From Streptomyces canus (GTDB lineage: Bacteria > Actinomycetota > Actinomycetes > Streptomycetales > Streptomycetaceae), in contig NZ_JAUSYQ010000002.1 of assembly GCF_030816965.1 (NCBI RefSeq), forward strand, positions 1,736,001 through 1,800,000: 64,000 nucleotides of DNA, given 5' to 3'. Below the pieces are notes generated by a model. That model saw nothing but the letters and a program-made list of their open reading frames with translations. It had not been told where the DNA came from and searched no databases. The translations under genes and the position numbers were made by a program. The number at the start of each line of letters is the position of its first letter. Within the stretch, counting starts at the first letter, position 1. Positions 43,750-54,464 of this stretch are shown piece by piece.

Positions 43750-44532
43750 ATGGGGGCGCGACACGAGGAGATCGCCGACGAACTGCGTCGGGCGATCGAC
43801 CGCGAGGAGTACACCGTCGGCAGTCTGCTGCCCGCCGAGACGGAGCTCGCGGCGCACTACGGCGTCTCACGCGGGACGGTCCGCCAGGCGGTCGCGACGC
43901 TGACCACCGAGGGTCTGATCGGCTCCCGACAGGGGGCCCGTCGCGTGGTCCTGGCCAGCCGCCGCAGCCAGAGCTTCGCGGAGCTCAGGAGCTTCGCCGA
44001 ATGGGCCCGGGCGATGGGCCGTGCGGCGACCGGCCGGGTGGTGGCACAGGAGTACAGGCCGGCCACGAAGGAGGACTCGGTGCGTCTCCAACTGGCCACG
44101 GGCACACCGGTGTTGCATGTCCTGCGGGTGCGCGGGCTGGACGGCGAACCGGTGTTGCTGGAGCGGACGGTGTACGCCGACTGGATCTCCCCGACCGTCG
44201 AGTCCATCGAGCCCGAGTGCCCCTCGGTCACCCAACGCCTGTACGACGACACGGGGTTGGTCTTCGCTTACGGGGAACACGTCATCGACGCGGTGGCGGC
44301 GGGGGCGCAGGACGCGGACCTGCTGGAAGTCCGCCGCACGAGCCCGCTCCTGAGGGTCCGCCGGGTGACCACCACCCGTGAAGGACGCCCGGTCGAGTGG
44401 TCGGACGACCGCTATCGTTCGGATGCGGTGAGCTTCAGCGTGCACAACTCGATCGGCAACAACACGCTGGCGCGGAAGACGGCGGATCAGAGCGTGGAAC
44501 GCGGCCTCAGAAGCCGCACCACCACCCCCTAG
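43750..44532 (+). CDS. GntR regulator with UTRA ligand domain
   Basis: 260 aa. The winged HTH (about 1-70, with AHYGVSRGTVRQAVATLTTE) precedes a UTRA domain (about 90-240) that binds a small metabolite. Divergent from the ABC importer, it is probably its repressor, by analogy with PhnR/HutC-type regulators. ATG follows GAGGGG. A separate small gene begins 10 bp downstream. Confidence 0.93.
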   Translation: MGARHEEIADELRRAIDREEYTVGSLLPAETELAAHYGVSRGTVRQAVATLTTEGLIGSRQGARRVVLASRRSQSFAELRSFAEWARAMGRAATGRVVAQEYRPATKEDSVRLQLATGTPVLHVLRVRGLDGEPVLLERTVYADWISPTVESIEPECPSVTQRLYDDTGLVFAYGEHVIDAVAAGAQDADLLEVRRTSPLLRVRRVTTTREGRPVEWSDDRYRSDAVSFSVHNSIGNNTLARKTADQSVERGLRSRTTTP

Positions 44533-44542
44533 GGAGGTTCCG

Positions 44543-45001
44543 GTGAACATCGCCGCGTTGCCCCGGATCGACGAGCACATGACCGTGGTCGCGGCCGAAG
44601 GCGGTGCCGTCTGGCACGCGCTCGGCGAGACCCTGGAACAGTCCTTCGGCCGACCCCGCTCCACCGGCTACGCCCGCCTCGTCGGCGTCGCCGACCGCAC
44701 GGCGTCCGGACCCCGGCCCCTCGCCGCGGGGTCGGCCTTTCCCGGGTTCCGGGTGGCCGGCGCGGTCCCGGGACGGGAGCTGGTCCTCGTCGGACGGCAC
44801 CACTTCTCGACGTACGCCCTGGTCTTCCGCCTGGAGGAGGCCACCCCAGGACGCACCCGGCTGCGGGCCGAGACCCGGGCACGGTTCCCCGGGCCCGGCG
44901 GTGCCCTCTACCGGCTGCTGGTCATCGGCACGGGCGCACACGCCCTGCTCACCGGGCGGCTGCTGGCGGCGGTCCGGCGTCGTGCCGAGCAGGTCAGGTA
45001 G
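44543..45001 (+). CDS. Hypothetical protein, SRPBCC-like
   Basis: 152 aa. A beta-rich core (GRELVLVGRHHFSTYALVFR, then RTRLRAETRARFPG) ending in a helix (YRLLVIGTGAHALLTGRLLA) looks like an SRPBCC/START-fold protein that binds a hydrophobic ligand; the family name is uncertain. GTG 44543 follows GGGAGG. It is 10 bp after the GntR gene, and its end overlaps the convergent Lrp gene by eight bases. Confidence 0.75.
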   Translation: MNIAALPRIDEHMTVVAAEGGAVWHALGETLEQSFGRPRSTGYARLVGVADRTASGPRPLAAGSAFPGFRVAGAVPGRELVLVGRHHFSTYALVFRLEEATPGRTRLRAETRARFPGPGGALYRLLVIGTGAHALLTGRLLAAVRRRAEQVR

Positions 45002-45446
45002 GCGAGCCCGAGGAGAAGCGGCGCAGCAACGGGGAGAGGACCAGGACCGACTTGGTGCGCTCCACGAACGGCTCCCCCGCGATCCGCTCCAGGACCCGTT
45101 CGAAGTGCCGCATGTCGGAGGCGAAGACCTGGACGACCGCGTCGGCCTCTCCGGTGACGGTGGAGGCCGCCACCACCTCCTGGTAGCGCTCCAGACCCCG
45201 CTGGATGGTCTCCGGGGAGGTGTTGCGCCGGCAGTAGATCTCGACGAACCCCTCGGTCTCCCAGCCGAGGGCCGCCGGGTCCACCCGTACGGTGAATCCG
45301 GTGATGGCCCCGGTGGCGCGCAGCCGGTCCACGCGGCGCTTCACGGCGGGCGCGGACAGACCGACGATCTGCCCGATGTCCGCGTAGGAGCGGCGGGCGT
45401 CCTCGGCGAGGGCGTGCACGATGCGTTCGTCGAGATCGTTCAGCAC
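44994..45446 (-). CDS. Lrp/AsnC family regulator
   Basis: 150 aa. HTH MLNDLDERIVHALAEDARR with IGQIVGLSAPAVKRRVDR, then an AsnC ligand domain with GEADAVVQVFASDM. It begins 10 bp after the APC permease, so the permease and its regulator probably share a transcript. An inverted repeat upstream of the permease is a candidate target. GTG start. Confidence 0.93.
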   Translation of the reverse strand: MLNDLDERIVHALAEDARRSYADIGQIVGLSAPAVKRRVDRLRATGAITGFTVRVDPAALGWETEGFVEIYCRRNTSPETIQRGLERYQEVVAASTVTGEADAVVQVFASDMRHFERVLERIAGEPFVERTKSVLVLSPLLRRFSSGSPT

Positions 45447-45456
45447 GGTGGGTGGA

Positions 45457-46923
45457 TCAGCCTTCGGGTGTTGCGAGTCGGGAACGGCGATGGCCGTACA
45501 GGAAGTAGAACACGAGCCCGACGGCCATCCAGACCCCGAAGACCACCCAGGTGACGGTGGACAGGCTGCCCATCATCCAGACGCAGAAGGCGAAGCCCAG
45601 GGCCGGGAAGACCGGCGAGAGCGGGACGCGGAAGGTGCGGGGCATGTCGGGGCGGGTCCGGCGCAGCACCACGACGGCGATGTTGACCAGGGCGAAGGCG
45701 AAGAGCGTGCCGATGCTGGTGGCGTCCGCGAGCTGGCCGAGGGGGATGACGGCCGCAAGCACCCCGCAGAACAGGGACACGATCACCGTGTTCGCCCGGG
45801 GCGCGCCGGTCTTCGGGTGGACCCGGGCGAACACCTTCGGCGCGAGTCCGTCCCGGGACATCGCGAAGAGAATGCGGGTCTGGCCGTAGAGCACGGTCAG
45901 GACGACGCTCGCGATGGCGATGACCGCGCAGAACGCCAGCAGGGTGCCCCAGAAGCTCTGCCCGGTGACCTCGCGCATGATCTGGGCGAGGGCGGCCTCG
46001 GAGTCGTTGAAGTGCTGCCAGGGCTTCGCGCCGACCGCGACGGCGGCGACCAGCACGTACAGCGCGGTCACGATGACCAGCGACAGCATGATCGCGCGGG
46101 GCAGGTCGCGCTGGGCGTTCTTCGCCTCCTCACCGGCCGTGGAGGCGGCGTCGAAGCCGATGTACGAGAAGAAGAGCGTGGCACCGGCCGCGCTGACCCC
46201 CGCCATGCCGAGCGGCATGAAGTGCTCGTAGTTGCCGGAGCGGAAGCCCTGGATTCCGATCGCGCAGAACAGCACCAGCGCGGCGATCTTCACGACGACC
46301 ATGACGGTGTTGGCGCGGGCGGACTCGCGGGCCCCGCCCAGCAGGAAGGCCATGGCGAGGAGGACGACGATCAGCGCCGGGAGGTTGAAGACGCCGCCGT
46401 CGCCGGGCGGGGCGGACAGCGCGTCCGGGATGGTGACGCCGATGGTCCCATCGAGGAGCTCGTTCAGGTATTCGCCCCAGCCGACGGCCACGGCCGCGAC
46501 CGAGACGCCGTACTCCAGGACCAGGCACCAGCCGCAGATCCAGGCGATCAGTTCGCCCATCGTTGCGTACGCGTACGAGTACGAGGACCCGGCGACCGGG
46601 ATGGTGCCCGCGAGCTCGGCGTAGGAGAGGGCCGAGAAGAGGGCGGTGAGGCCGGCGATCACGAAGGAGAGGGTGACGGCGGGACCTGCCTTCGGCACGG
46701 CCTCGCCCAGCACGACGAAAATGCCGGTGCCCAGGGTGGCGCCGATGCTGATCATCGTCAGCTGCCACAGTCCGAGGGAGCGCCTCAGGGCCCCTCCCTC
46801 GCCCTGGCCGCCCTCCGCGACCAGGCGTTCCACGGGTTTGCGCCGCATGAGGCGCGCGCCGAGCCCCGGGGACGTGGGGGCTTCTTGGGTGCGGTGGTGC
46901 GTGGGTGCACCTTGGTCGAGCAC
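45457..46923 (-). CDS. APC-family amino acid permease
   Basis: 488 aa with 12 membrane segments. The start of the core is SIGATLGTGIFVVLGEAV, and SYIGFDAASTAGEEAKNAQR matches the APC cationic/neutral amino acid transporter group. Imports or exchanges an amino acid. GTG 46923 follows AAGGAG. It is cotranscribed with the Lrp regulator, which suggests amino-acid-dependent control. Confidence 0.92.
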   Translation of the reverse strand: MLDQGAPTHHRTQEAPTSPGLGARLMRRKPVERLVAEGGQGEGGALRRSLGLWQLTMISIGATLGTGIFVVLGEAVPKAGPAVTLSFVIAGLTALFSALSYAELAGTIPVAGSSYSYAYATMGELIAWICGWCLVLEYGVSVAAVAVGWGEYLNELLDGTIGVTIPDALSAPPGDGGVFNLPALIVVLLAMAFLLGGARESARANTVMVVVKIAALVLFCAIGIQGFRSGNYEHFMPLGMAGVSAAGATLFFSYIGFDAASTAGEEAKNAQRDLPRAIMLSLVIVTALYVLVAAVAVGAKPWQHFNDSEAALAQIMREVTGQSFWGTLLAFCAVIAIASVVLTVLYGQTRILFAMSRDGLAPKVFARVHPKTGAPRANTVIVSLFCGVLAAVIPLGQLADATSIGTLFAFALVNIAVVVLRRTRPDMPRTFRVPLSPVFPALGFAFCVWMMGSLSTVTWVVFGVWMAVGLVFYFLYGHRRSRLATPEG

Positions 46924-46998
46924 GCGCTGACTCCTTCGTCGCTGCAGATGAGTACAGCGCAGCACCCTACGAGCCCGGACGTCACAGTCGTAATGCAG

Positions 46999-47027
46999 CA
47001 ACCTTGCACGCACTCGCAAGATCGTTG
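46999..47027. promoter_or_regulatory. Inverted repeat upstream of the APC permease, candidate Lrp site
   Basis: CTTGC (47003-47007) and GCAAG (47016-47020) are arms around eight bases, with outer CAAC and GTTG. It lies about 80 bp before the permease start. Lrp sites are degenerate, so this is only a candidate. Confidence 0.4.
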
Positions 47028-47090
47028 CGTTCCGAGCCGATGGGCGGGCGTTCGTTGCGCGTGCCCCTGCCGGGTGCCGATCAGCCCTCG

Positions 47091-47471
47091 TCAGCGGTCC
47101 TCCGGCTCCCCCGCCACGGCCCGCGCCTCAGCCACGTCCGACTCGTCGAACCCCATCTGGCCGGGCTTGCCGTACGCCTCCCGCTGGGCGTCGATCCAGC
47201 GTGTGTGGGCCTCCCACGCGGCCTGTTTGCTGGTTCCCATCGCGGCCCCGATCTGCGACCAGGAGGCGCCGGCCTCGCGGGCCGCGCGCACGGTCAGCTG
47301 ACGGCCGTAGGACGCCTTGCGGGCCACGACCTCGCTCAGTGCGAGGAGTTCGAGCAGTTCGGCCCGGTCGGGGGTGTCCGTGGCCATCGCCTCCCGCATG
47401 CGCAGCTCGTCGAGCCGGGAGACGGCGGTCAGCAGGGTGTACTGCGGCTCGATGCTCTCGGGTGTCGTCAT
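47091..47471 (-). CDS. Small HTH protein
   Basis: 126 aa, helical, with a C-terminal DNA-binding-like segment AREAGASWSQIGAAMGTSKQ. The segment resembles the HTH of the protein at 57756 ([19 protein letters not shown]). Role unknown. It starts 15 bp after the GNAT gene, so both are likely cotranscribed. Confidence 0.8.
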   Translation of the reverse strand: MTTPESIEPQYTLLTAVSRLDELRMREAMATDTPDRAELLELLALSEVVARKASYGRQLTVRAAREAGASWSQIGAAMGTSKQAAWEAHTRWIDAQREAYGKPGQMGFDESDVAEARAVAGEPEDR

Positions 47472-47486
47472 GCTCCCAGATTTCCG

Positions 47487-48002
47487 TCAAGCAGGCTTGA
47501 CGTCAAGGTGGCCTGACGAAAGTGCTCGGACGAGGAACGTGCAGGCGTCGACACACTCACGGGTCGTGCCGTCGTGGTCCCGGTACGAGTAGCGGTCCAG
47601 GTAGTCGGTCACCGGCCGGTAGCCGAGCCGTGCGTACAGTGCCGCCGCGCGCGGGTTGTCCTGCCCGACCCCGATGCCCACGGTCGTCAGACCCCGCTTG
47701 CGGGCCAGTTCCTCGGCGGCCCGGATGAGCTCGGTGCCGATCCCCTGGGAGCGCAGTTCCCGGGGCCGGACCGCGAGGCCGCCGATCTCGGGGCAGTCCA
47801 GGGTGACCTCCGGGGCGGCACACCCGATCCAGCGCATCTCCGCGTGCCCCACGGGCCGCCCCTCCAGCCAGGCGACGAGATACGTGCACTCCCCCGCCTC
47901 CTGCCGCGCGAACCGCCGGGCGTGGAAGGACGTGGCTCCGGGCGATCCCATGTACCGGTCGAGCAGTGCGACATCGCCGCTCCGGCAGACGCTGATCTCC
48001 AT
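47487..48002 (-). CDS. GNAT N-acetyltransferase
   Basis: 171 aa. The acetyl-CoA loop is in RPRELRSQGIGTELIRAAEE, followed by VGIGVGQDNPRAAALYARLG. Substrate unknown. ATG 48002. It precedes the HTH gene on the same strand; a TCAAGC-AG-GCTTGA palindrome (47487-47500) overlaps its stop. Confidence 0.92.
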   Translation of the reverse strand: MEISVCRSGDVALLDRYMGSPGATSFHARRFARQEAGECTYLVAWLEGRPVGHAEMRWIGCAAPEVTLDCPEIGGLAVRPRELRSQGIGTELIRAAEELARKRGLTTVGIGVGQDNPRAAALYARLGYRPVTDYLDRYSYRDHDGTTRECVDACTFLVRALSSGHLDVKPA

Positions 48003-48032
48003 ACGACGACCGTACGGACCGGGAAGGCGAAC

Positions 48033-48056
48033 GGCCCCCGATTTTCAGCGGGGGCC
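48033..48056 (-). terminator. Terminator of guaB1
   Basis: GGCCCCC (48033-48039) and GGGGGCC (48050-48056) form a stem around a 10-base loop just downstream of the guaB1 stop codon. Confidence 0.7.
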
Positions 48057-48073
48057 CCGCACAGCGGACGGAC

Positions 48074-49558
<1,485 letters not shown>

Positions 49559-49647
49559 TCAGCCAGGGGGAAAGAGCACGTACTTCATTCTCCCATGCCG
49601 GCGGATTGGCACCCACGGGCGAATCGTCCAGACCGGCCGGAGGGGCC

Positions 49648-49962
49648 TTAGGACGAACCTCCAAGGGCGAGCGCCACGGTGAGCGCGGACGCCTGCGCGA
49701 ACACCTCGCGCGCGGTCGCCCACTCCTCCGGCCGCGCCCCGGCGTACCGGTCCCAGTTCCGTACGACGACGACGGTCTCCGCTTCGACAGCGTCCTCGGA
49801 GCCGTCCTCGGACCACAGGCCCGGGTCGGAGAGGACGTCGGCCAGCGCGTCCCAGTTGCGGCCGAACCAGTCCGGCAGCCGCAGGTCCCGGACGCAGCGG
49901 TCCATCAGGCCCGCCTTGTCCGCGACCCCGTCGAGGTCCAGCGTGACCACGCGTGCCGTCAT
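49648..49962 (-). CDS. Barstar-family ribonuclease inhibitor
   Basis: 104 aa. VVTLDLDGVADKAGLMDRCV, LRLPDWFGRNWDALADVLSD and VVVVRNWDRY match barstar, which blocks guanyl-specific ribonucleases by occupying the active site. ATG 49962 overlaps the stop of the RNase gene, so inhibitor and enzyme are co-produced. Confidence 0.9.
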   Translation of the reverse strand: MTARVVTLDLDGVADKAGLMDRCVRDLRLPDWFGRNWDALADVLSDPGLWSEDGSEDAVEAETVVVVRNWDRYAGARPEEWATAREVFAQASALTVALALGGSS

Positions 49963-50354
49963 CTCAGTACCGCCCTGAACGAGTCGTAGTGATCATCGGT
50001 GTAGTAGATCTCCCCACCCTGTCCGGTGACGATGCGCCGGGCCCCGCGATCGCGCGAGCCCGGCGTGGGGACGGTGTATTCGTGGTAGTAACCGCGCTGG
50101 TGCGCGGGCAGCAGCCGCTCGAAGTTCCCGAAGACCGAGCCGTCCTTGGCGTACGGGAACGGACCGCCTCTGTCGACGAGTTCGAGTGTCTGCCGGGCCT
50201 CGGCGGGGAGCTTCGACTCCTGGACGGTGGCCAGGCCGCCCCGCGCGGGATCGCTGTCGGTGGCCGAACACCCCGTCAGGACCAGTACGCACAGAAGCAC
50301 TCGGGAGACGAACCGCAGCAGCATGCGCTCGATGCTGCCACGGCGTCCCCTCAT
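49959..50354 (-). CDS. RNase Sa/barnase-type lipoprotein ribonuclease
   Basis: 131 aa. A signal peptide ends in the lipobox LVLTGCSAT. The mature part has the guanyl-RNase catalytic set: Glu in YYHEYTVPT, Arg in GARRIVTGQ and His in YTDDHYDSFRAV. GNFERLLPAHQRG is family text. Start at ATG 50354 or 50324; the shorter gives a more compact signal peptide. It is paired with barstar, which protects the cytoplasm before export. Confidence 0.88.
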   Translation of the reverse strand: MRGRRGSIERMLLRFVSRVLLCVLVLTGCSATDSDPARGGLATVQESKLPAEARQTLELVDRGGPFPYAKDGSVFGNFERLLPAHQRGYYHEYTVPTPGSRDRGARRIVTGQGGEIYYTDDHYDSFRAVLR

Positions 50355-50363
50355 GACCTTCCG

Positions 50364-51407
50364 TCAGGGCCCGTCCGGGTCCGCCCTGTTGAGCGCCGGC
50401 TTCGGCGTCGTCCCCGCCGTCATCAGGTAGTCCGCGGCGGAGGTGTCCGTCACCAGGCTGGTGACGAGTCCGGACCGCAGCACCGCGTCGATCGCGGCCG
50501 CCTTGCGCTGTCCGCCCGCGATCGCGACGACCTCGGGGATACGGCGGAGCTGGTCGGCCTTGACGGTGATGCACCGCTCGCCCAGGTCCCGCCCGACCCG
50601 GCGCCCTTCGGAGTCGAAGAGGTGCGCGGACATCTCGGCGGCGACCCCGAGCGAGGCGTAGTGACCGCGCTCCTCGTCGCTGAGCATGTCGTGCACCGTC
50701 GAGATGCCCGGCTCCCAGGAACCGATGGAGACACAGGCGACCGTGACCTTGTCGAAGTACTCGAAGGCCCGGGCGATCCCGGGCTGGTTGCGCAACGCGG
50801 CCGCGGTGGCCGCGTCCGGCAGCAGCATCGGCGCGTAGATGGGGTGGGCGTCCCCGCCGGACACCTGGGCGGCCCGACGCACCGCCTCCACCGAACCGCG
50901 CTCGGCGGTCCCGGCGTCGTACACCCCCGTCAACTGCACCACCGTGCACGGTGGCAGCCGGTTGAGGGCGGCCGCCATGTGGATGGTGGAACGACCCCAG
51001 GCCAGGCCCAGGATGTCGCCCTCGTCGACCAGTTCGCCGAGCAGGTCGGCGGCCACTTCTCCCAGGTTCTCGGGGTCCGGCGAGTCCTGGGCCTCGGCCG
51101 GGGACTCCACCACGACGGCGTGCCTGAGGCCGTAGCGGGCGCGGAGCGCGTCGGAGCGCTCGGCGTCCAGCTCGGCCGGCACGCGGATCTCGATGCGTAC
51201 GAGATCCCGTTCGAGGGCGGTCTCCAGGACCCGGGCCACCTTGAAGCGGCTGACGCCGAACTCCTCCGCGATCTGGATCTTGGACTTGCCCTCGAGGTAG
51301 AAGCGGCGGGCCATGGCCGCCGCCTGCACCAGCTCAGCGGGTCCCATCCGCATGGCTGACCGGCCAGCCGACATACCCGACACGGCGATCTCCTCACTGC
51401 TGTTCAC
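50364..51407 (-). CDS. SorC/DeoR-type sugar-binding transcriptional regulator
   Basis: 347 aa. HTH IQIAEEFGVSRFKVARVLET precedes a SorC sugar-phosphate-binding domain with LGLAWGRSTIHMAAAL and VVAIAGGQRKAAAIDAVLRS. Located 78 bp after rpe on the same strand, it may respond to a pentose phosphate. GTG 51407; nearby in-frame ATGs cannot be excluded. Confidence 0.9.
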   Translation of the reverse strand: MNSSEEIAVSGMSAGRSAMRMGPAELVQAAAMARRFYLEGKSKIQIAEEFGVSRFKVARVLETALERDLVRIEIRVPAELDAERSDALRARYGLRHAVVVESPAEAQDSPDPENLGEVAADLLGELVDEGDILGLAWGRSTIHMAAALNRLPPCTVVQLTGVYDAGTAERGSVEAVRRAAQVSGGDAHPIYAPMLLPDAATAAALRNQPGIARAFEYFDKVTVACVSIGSWEPGISTVHDMLSDEERGHYASLGVAAEMSAHLFDSEGRRVGRDLGERCITVKADQLRRIPEVVAIAGGQRKAAAIDAVLRSGLVTSLVTDTSAADYLMTAGTTPKPALNRADPDGP

Positions 51408-51485
51408 ATTCTGGATTCGCCGTTCATCCTTGCAGATCCGGCGCGCTTGATCAGCCCTGATCGAAGCCGTTCATGTTCCCTTGGC

Positions 51486-52172
51486 TCAGTGGTCGCAAGC
51501 CCACGAAGCCTTGGCAGTCGCCCCCTCCGCCTGATTGCGCAATACACGTACCGCCTCGGCCGGGTCGGACGCCCCGTACACCGCGGACCCGGCGACGAAG
51601 ACATCGGCGCCCGCGTCCGCGCAGCGCTCGATGGTGGAGGCCGAGACGCCACCGTCGACCTGGAGCCACAGCTCAAGCCCGTGCTTGCTGATCAACTCGC
51701 GGGTCCGGCGAATCTTGGGGAGCATGATGTCGAGGAAGGCCTGTCCCCCGAAACCGGGCTCGACCGTCATGATCAGCAGCATGTCGAGTTCGGGGAGCAG
51801 GTCCTCGTACGGCTCGATGGGCGTCGCGGGCTTCAGCGCCATGGAGGCCCGTGCACCCTTGGCCCGGATCTCCCGGGCGAGCCGGACCGGAGCGGCGGCC
51901 GCCTCCACATGGAAGGTGACGGAGGAAGCCCCCGCCTCTACGTACTGGGGCGCCCAGCGATCGGGGGCCTCGATCATCAGATGGCAGTCCAGCGGGGTGT
52001 CCGTCGCACGGGCCAGAGACTCTACGACCGGCACACCGAGCGTGAGGTTCGGGACGAAATGGTTGTCCATGACGTCTACGTGGAGCCAGTCGGCTCCCTC
52101 AACCGCCTTCGCCTCGTCCGCGAGGCGGGCGAAGTCGGCGGACAGGATGCTGGGATTGATCTGCGCGGCCAT
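51486..52172 (-). CDS. rpe: Ribulose-phosphate 3-epimerase
   Basis: 228 aa TIM barrel interconverting ribulose-5-phosphate and xylulose-5-phosphate. Motifs are [46 protein letters not shown] and [12 protein letters not shown], which supply the metal-binding and acid/base residues. ATG 52172. It precedes a SorC regulator on the same strand. Confidence 0.97.
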   Translation of the reverse strand: MAAQINPSILSADFARLADEAKAVEGADWLHVDVMDNHFVPNLTLGVPVVESLARATDTPLDCHLMIEAPDRWAPQYVEAGASSVTFHVEAAAAPVRLAREIRAKGARASMALKPATPIEPYEDLLPELDMLLIMTVEPGFGGQAFLDIMLPKIRRTRELISKHGLELWLQVDGGVSASTIERCADAGADVFVAGSAVYGASDPAEAVRVLRNQAEGATAKASWACDH

Positions 52173-52306
52173 GCCCCAAGCCTCCCATGCCGGGGCGCGA
52201 AGGGGCGCGCCGGTCCAGACCTAAGCCGTTCATCGGATGTTGTGGACGGCCTGTGCGTGCCATGCTGGGCGGCTGATCGGCTCGACTGGTGGCGCCGGGG
52301 GTGGCC

Positions 52307-54463
52307 ATGACCGGGAATCGGGGCATCGCGCACTTCGTCTGCGGACGGCGTGCCAAGTGGGTCGTGCTGGCGCTGTGGTTGGCGGTGCTGTTCCTGACGG
52401 CGCCCCTGGCCTCCAAGCTCACCGACGCCCAGGACAACGACGCGGCCTCCTGGCTGCCCGGCTCCGCGGAGTCGACCCAGGTCCTCCAGCTCTCCGAGGA
52501 CTTCAGGCCGGAACAGATCCCCGCGGTCGTCGTCTACGCGCGCGAGAGCGGTCTCACGCCGCAGGAGCGCGCCGCGATCGCCAAGGACACGGCCGAGATC
52601 AAGCAGCTCACGGCACACGGCGTCCGCGGCTCGGAGACCCGGGGCCCGATCTACGACCGGCGAAGCGACCCGCGCGCGGCCCAGATCCTCGTCCCGATCA
52701 CCATGGACGAGAAGGGCTGGGAGGAGATCTCGCCCGCCGTCGACTCCATCCGTGACGTCGTGGGCAAGGGCGGCGACGGCCTCGCCGTGCACATCACCGG
52801 CCCCGGCGGCACGTCCGCGGACTTCTCCGAGGCCTTCGAGGGCATCGACTCGACTCTGCTGCTGTCGGCGATGGCCGTCGTCATCGTCATGCTGCTCATC
52901 ACCTTCCGCAGCCCCACCCTGCTCCTGGTCCCGCTGCTCTCCGTGGTCGCCGCGCTGTTCACCGCGCAGGCCTTCATCTACCTGCTCGCCGCGCACGCGG
53001 GACTGACGGTCAACGGCCAGAGCGCGGGCATTCTGACCGTGCTCGTCTTCGGCGCGGGGACCGACTATGCCCTGTTGCTGGTCGCCCGCTACCGGGAGGA
53101 ACTGCACCACCTCGAGGACCGCCACGAGGCGATGGTCCGCGCCCTGCACCGCGCGGGCCCGGCCGTGCTCGCCTCCGGCGCGACCGTCGTCCTGAGCATG
53201 CTGGTCCTGCTGACCGCCGAGATGAACTCGACCCGCGGCCTCGGCCCGGTCGCCGCGATCGGTGTCGCGGTCGCCCTGCTGGCGATGACGACCCTGTTCC
53301 CGGCCCTGCTGGTGATCTTCGGACGCTGGATCTTCTGGCCGGCCATCCCGCACTTCGGCGCCCCCGACCGCATCGAGACCGGCCTCTGGGCCCGCGCCGG
53401 ACGACGTATGGCCCTCCGCCCCCGGATGGTCTGGAGCGCCACGGCCGCGGCCCTCGTGATCTGCTCGCTCGGCCTGATCCAGCTGCGTGCCGAAGGCATC
53501 AGCAACGCCGACGCGTTCACCGGGAAACCGGACTCGATCGTCGGCCAGGAGGTGTCCGCGGCATACTTCCCGGCGGGCAGCGGCGATCCCCTGGTCGTCG
53601 TCAGCAACCAGGCCCAGGCACGACAGGTCGGCGAGGCGGTCGCGGGAACGCGGGGAGTCGTGCCCACGTCCCTCGGCCTGCCACCGGGCACGAAACCGTC
53701 CCACGAAGGCAAGGTCCTCTTCGAGGCGACGATGACCGCCCCGGCCGACAGCGAGGCCGCGAAACAGACGGTGGAACGGGTCCGGGACGCCGTCCACGCG
53801 GTCCCGGAAGCCGACGCCCAGGTCGGCGGCGGTACGGCCGCCCTGCTGGACATGGACAAGGCGACCACGCACGACAACATCCTGATCATCCCACTGGTGC
53901 TCGCGGTCGTCCTGCTGATCCTGTGCGCCCTGCTGCGCGCCCTGATCGCCCCGCTGCTGCTGATCGGGACGGTGATCCTGTCCTTCGCGGCGGCCCTGGG
54001 CCTCAGCGCCCTGGCCTTCCGCCACGTGTTCGACTACGCGGGCGAGTCCACGGACTTCCCGCTGTTCGTCTTCGTCTTCCTGGTGGCCCTCGGCATCGAC
54101 TACAACATCTTCCTGACCACCCGCATCCGCGAGGAGGCGGCCCACGGAGGCACCCGCGCGGGAGTGATCACGGGTCTGGCCGCGACCGGCGCCGTCATCA
54201 CCTCCGCCGGTCTGGTCCTGGCCGGCACCTTCGCCGCTCTCGGCACCCTCCCGATGGTCGCCTTCGCGGAGATCGGCTTCACGGTGGCGCTGGGTGTCCT
54301 GCTGGACACCTTCATCGTGCGGTCGGTGCTGGTGACGTCGTTGTTCCTGGACGTGGGAGCAAAGGTGTGGTGGCCGCACAGCATGGCCAAGGAGGAGCCG
54401 GCCGACCCGGGCACGCGGGGAACCCAGCGACCGGCCACAACGGCGCCGCCGACACGCGACTAG
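52307..54463 (+). CDS. MMPL/RND-superfamily transporter
   Basis: 718 aa. Two membrane halves each have one N-terminal helix and a five-helix bundle, with an extracellular loop after helix 1 (about 40-170) and helix 7. MMPL motifs are FGAGTDYALLLVARYREEL and ALGIDYNIFLTTRIREE. Members export lipids or drugs; substrate unknown. ATG 52307 has GGGGGTGG upstream and is preferred over GTG 52289. It converges on rsmB with only one base between stops. Confidence 0.91.
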   Translation: MTGNRGIAHFVCGRRAKWVVLALWLAVLFLTAPLASKLTDAQDNDAASWLPGSAESTQVLQLSEDFRPEQIPAVVVYARESGLTPQERAAIAKDTAEIKQLTAHGVRGSETRGPIYDRRSDPRAAQILVPITMDEKGWEEISPAVDSIRDVVGKGGDGLAVHITGPGGTSADFSEAFEGIDSTLLLSAMAVVIVMLLITFRSPTLLLVPLLSVVAALFTAQAFIYLLAAHAGLTVNGQSAGILTVLVFGAGTDYALLLVARYREELHHLEDRHEAMVRALHRAGPAVLASGATVVLSMLVLLTAEMNSTRGLGPVAAIGVAVALLAMTTLFPALLVIFGRWIFWPAIPHFGAPDRIETGLWARAGRRMALRPRMVWSATAAALVICSLGLIQLRAEGISNADAFTGKPDSIVGQEVSAAYFPAGSGDPLVVVSNQAQARQVGEAVAGTRGVVPTSLGLPPGTKPSHEGKVLFEATMTAPADSEAAKQTVERVRDAVHAVPEADAQVGGGTAALLDMDKATTHDNILIIPLVLAVVLLILCALLRALIAPLLLIGTVILSFAAALGLSALAFRHVFDYAGESTDFPLFVFVFLVALGIDYNIFLTTRIREEAAHGGTRAGVITGLAATGAVITSAGLVLAGTFAALGTLPMVAFAEIGFTVALGVLLDTFIVRSVLVTSLFLDVGAKVWWPHSMAKEEPADPGTRGTQRPATTAPPTRD

Positions 54464-54464
54464 A

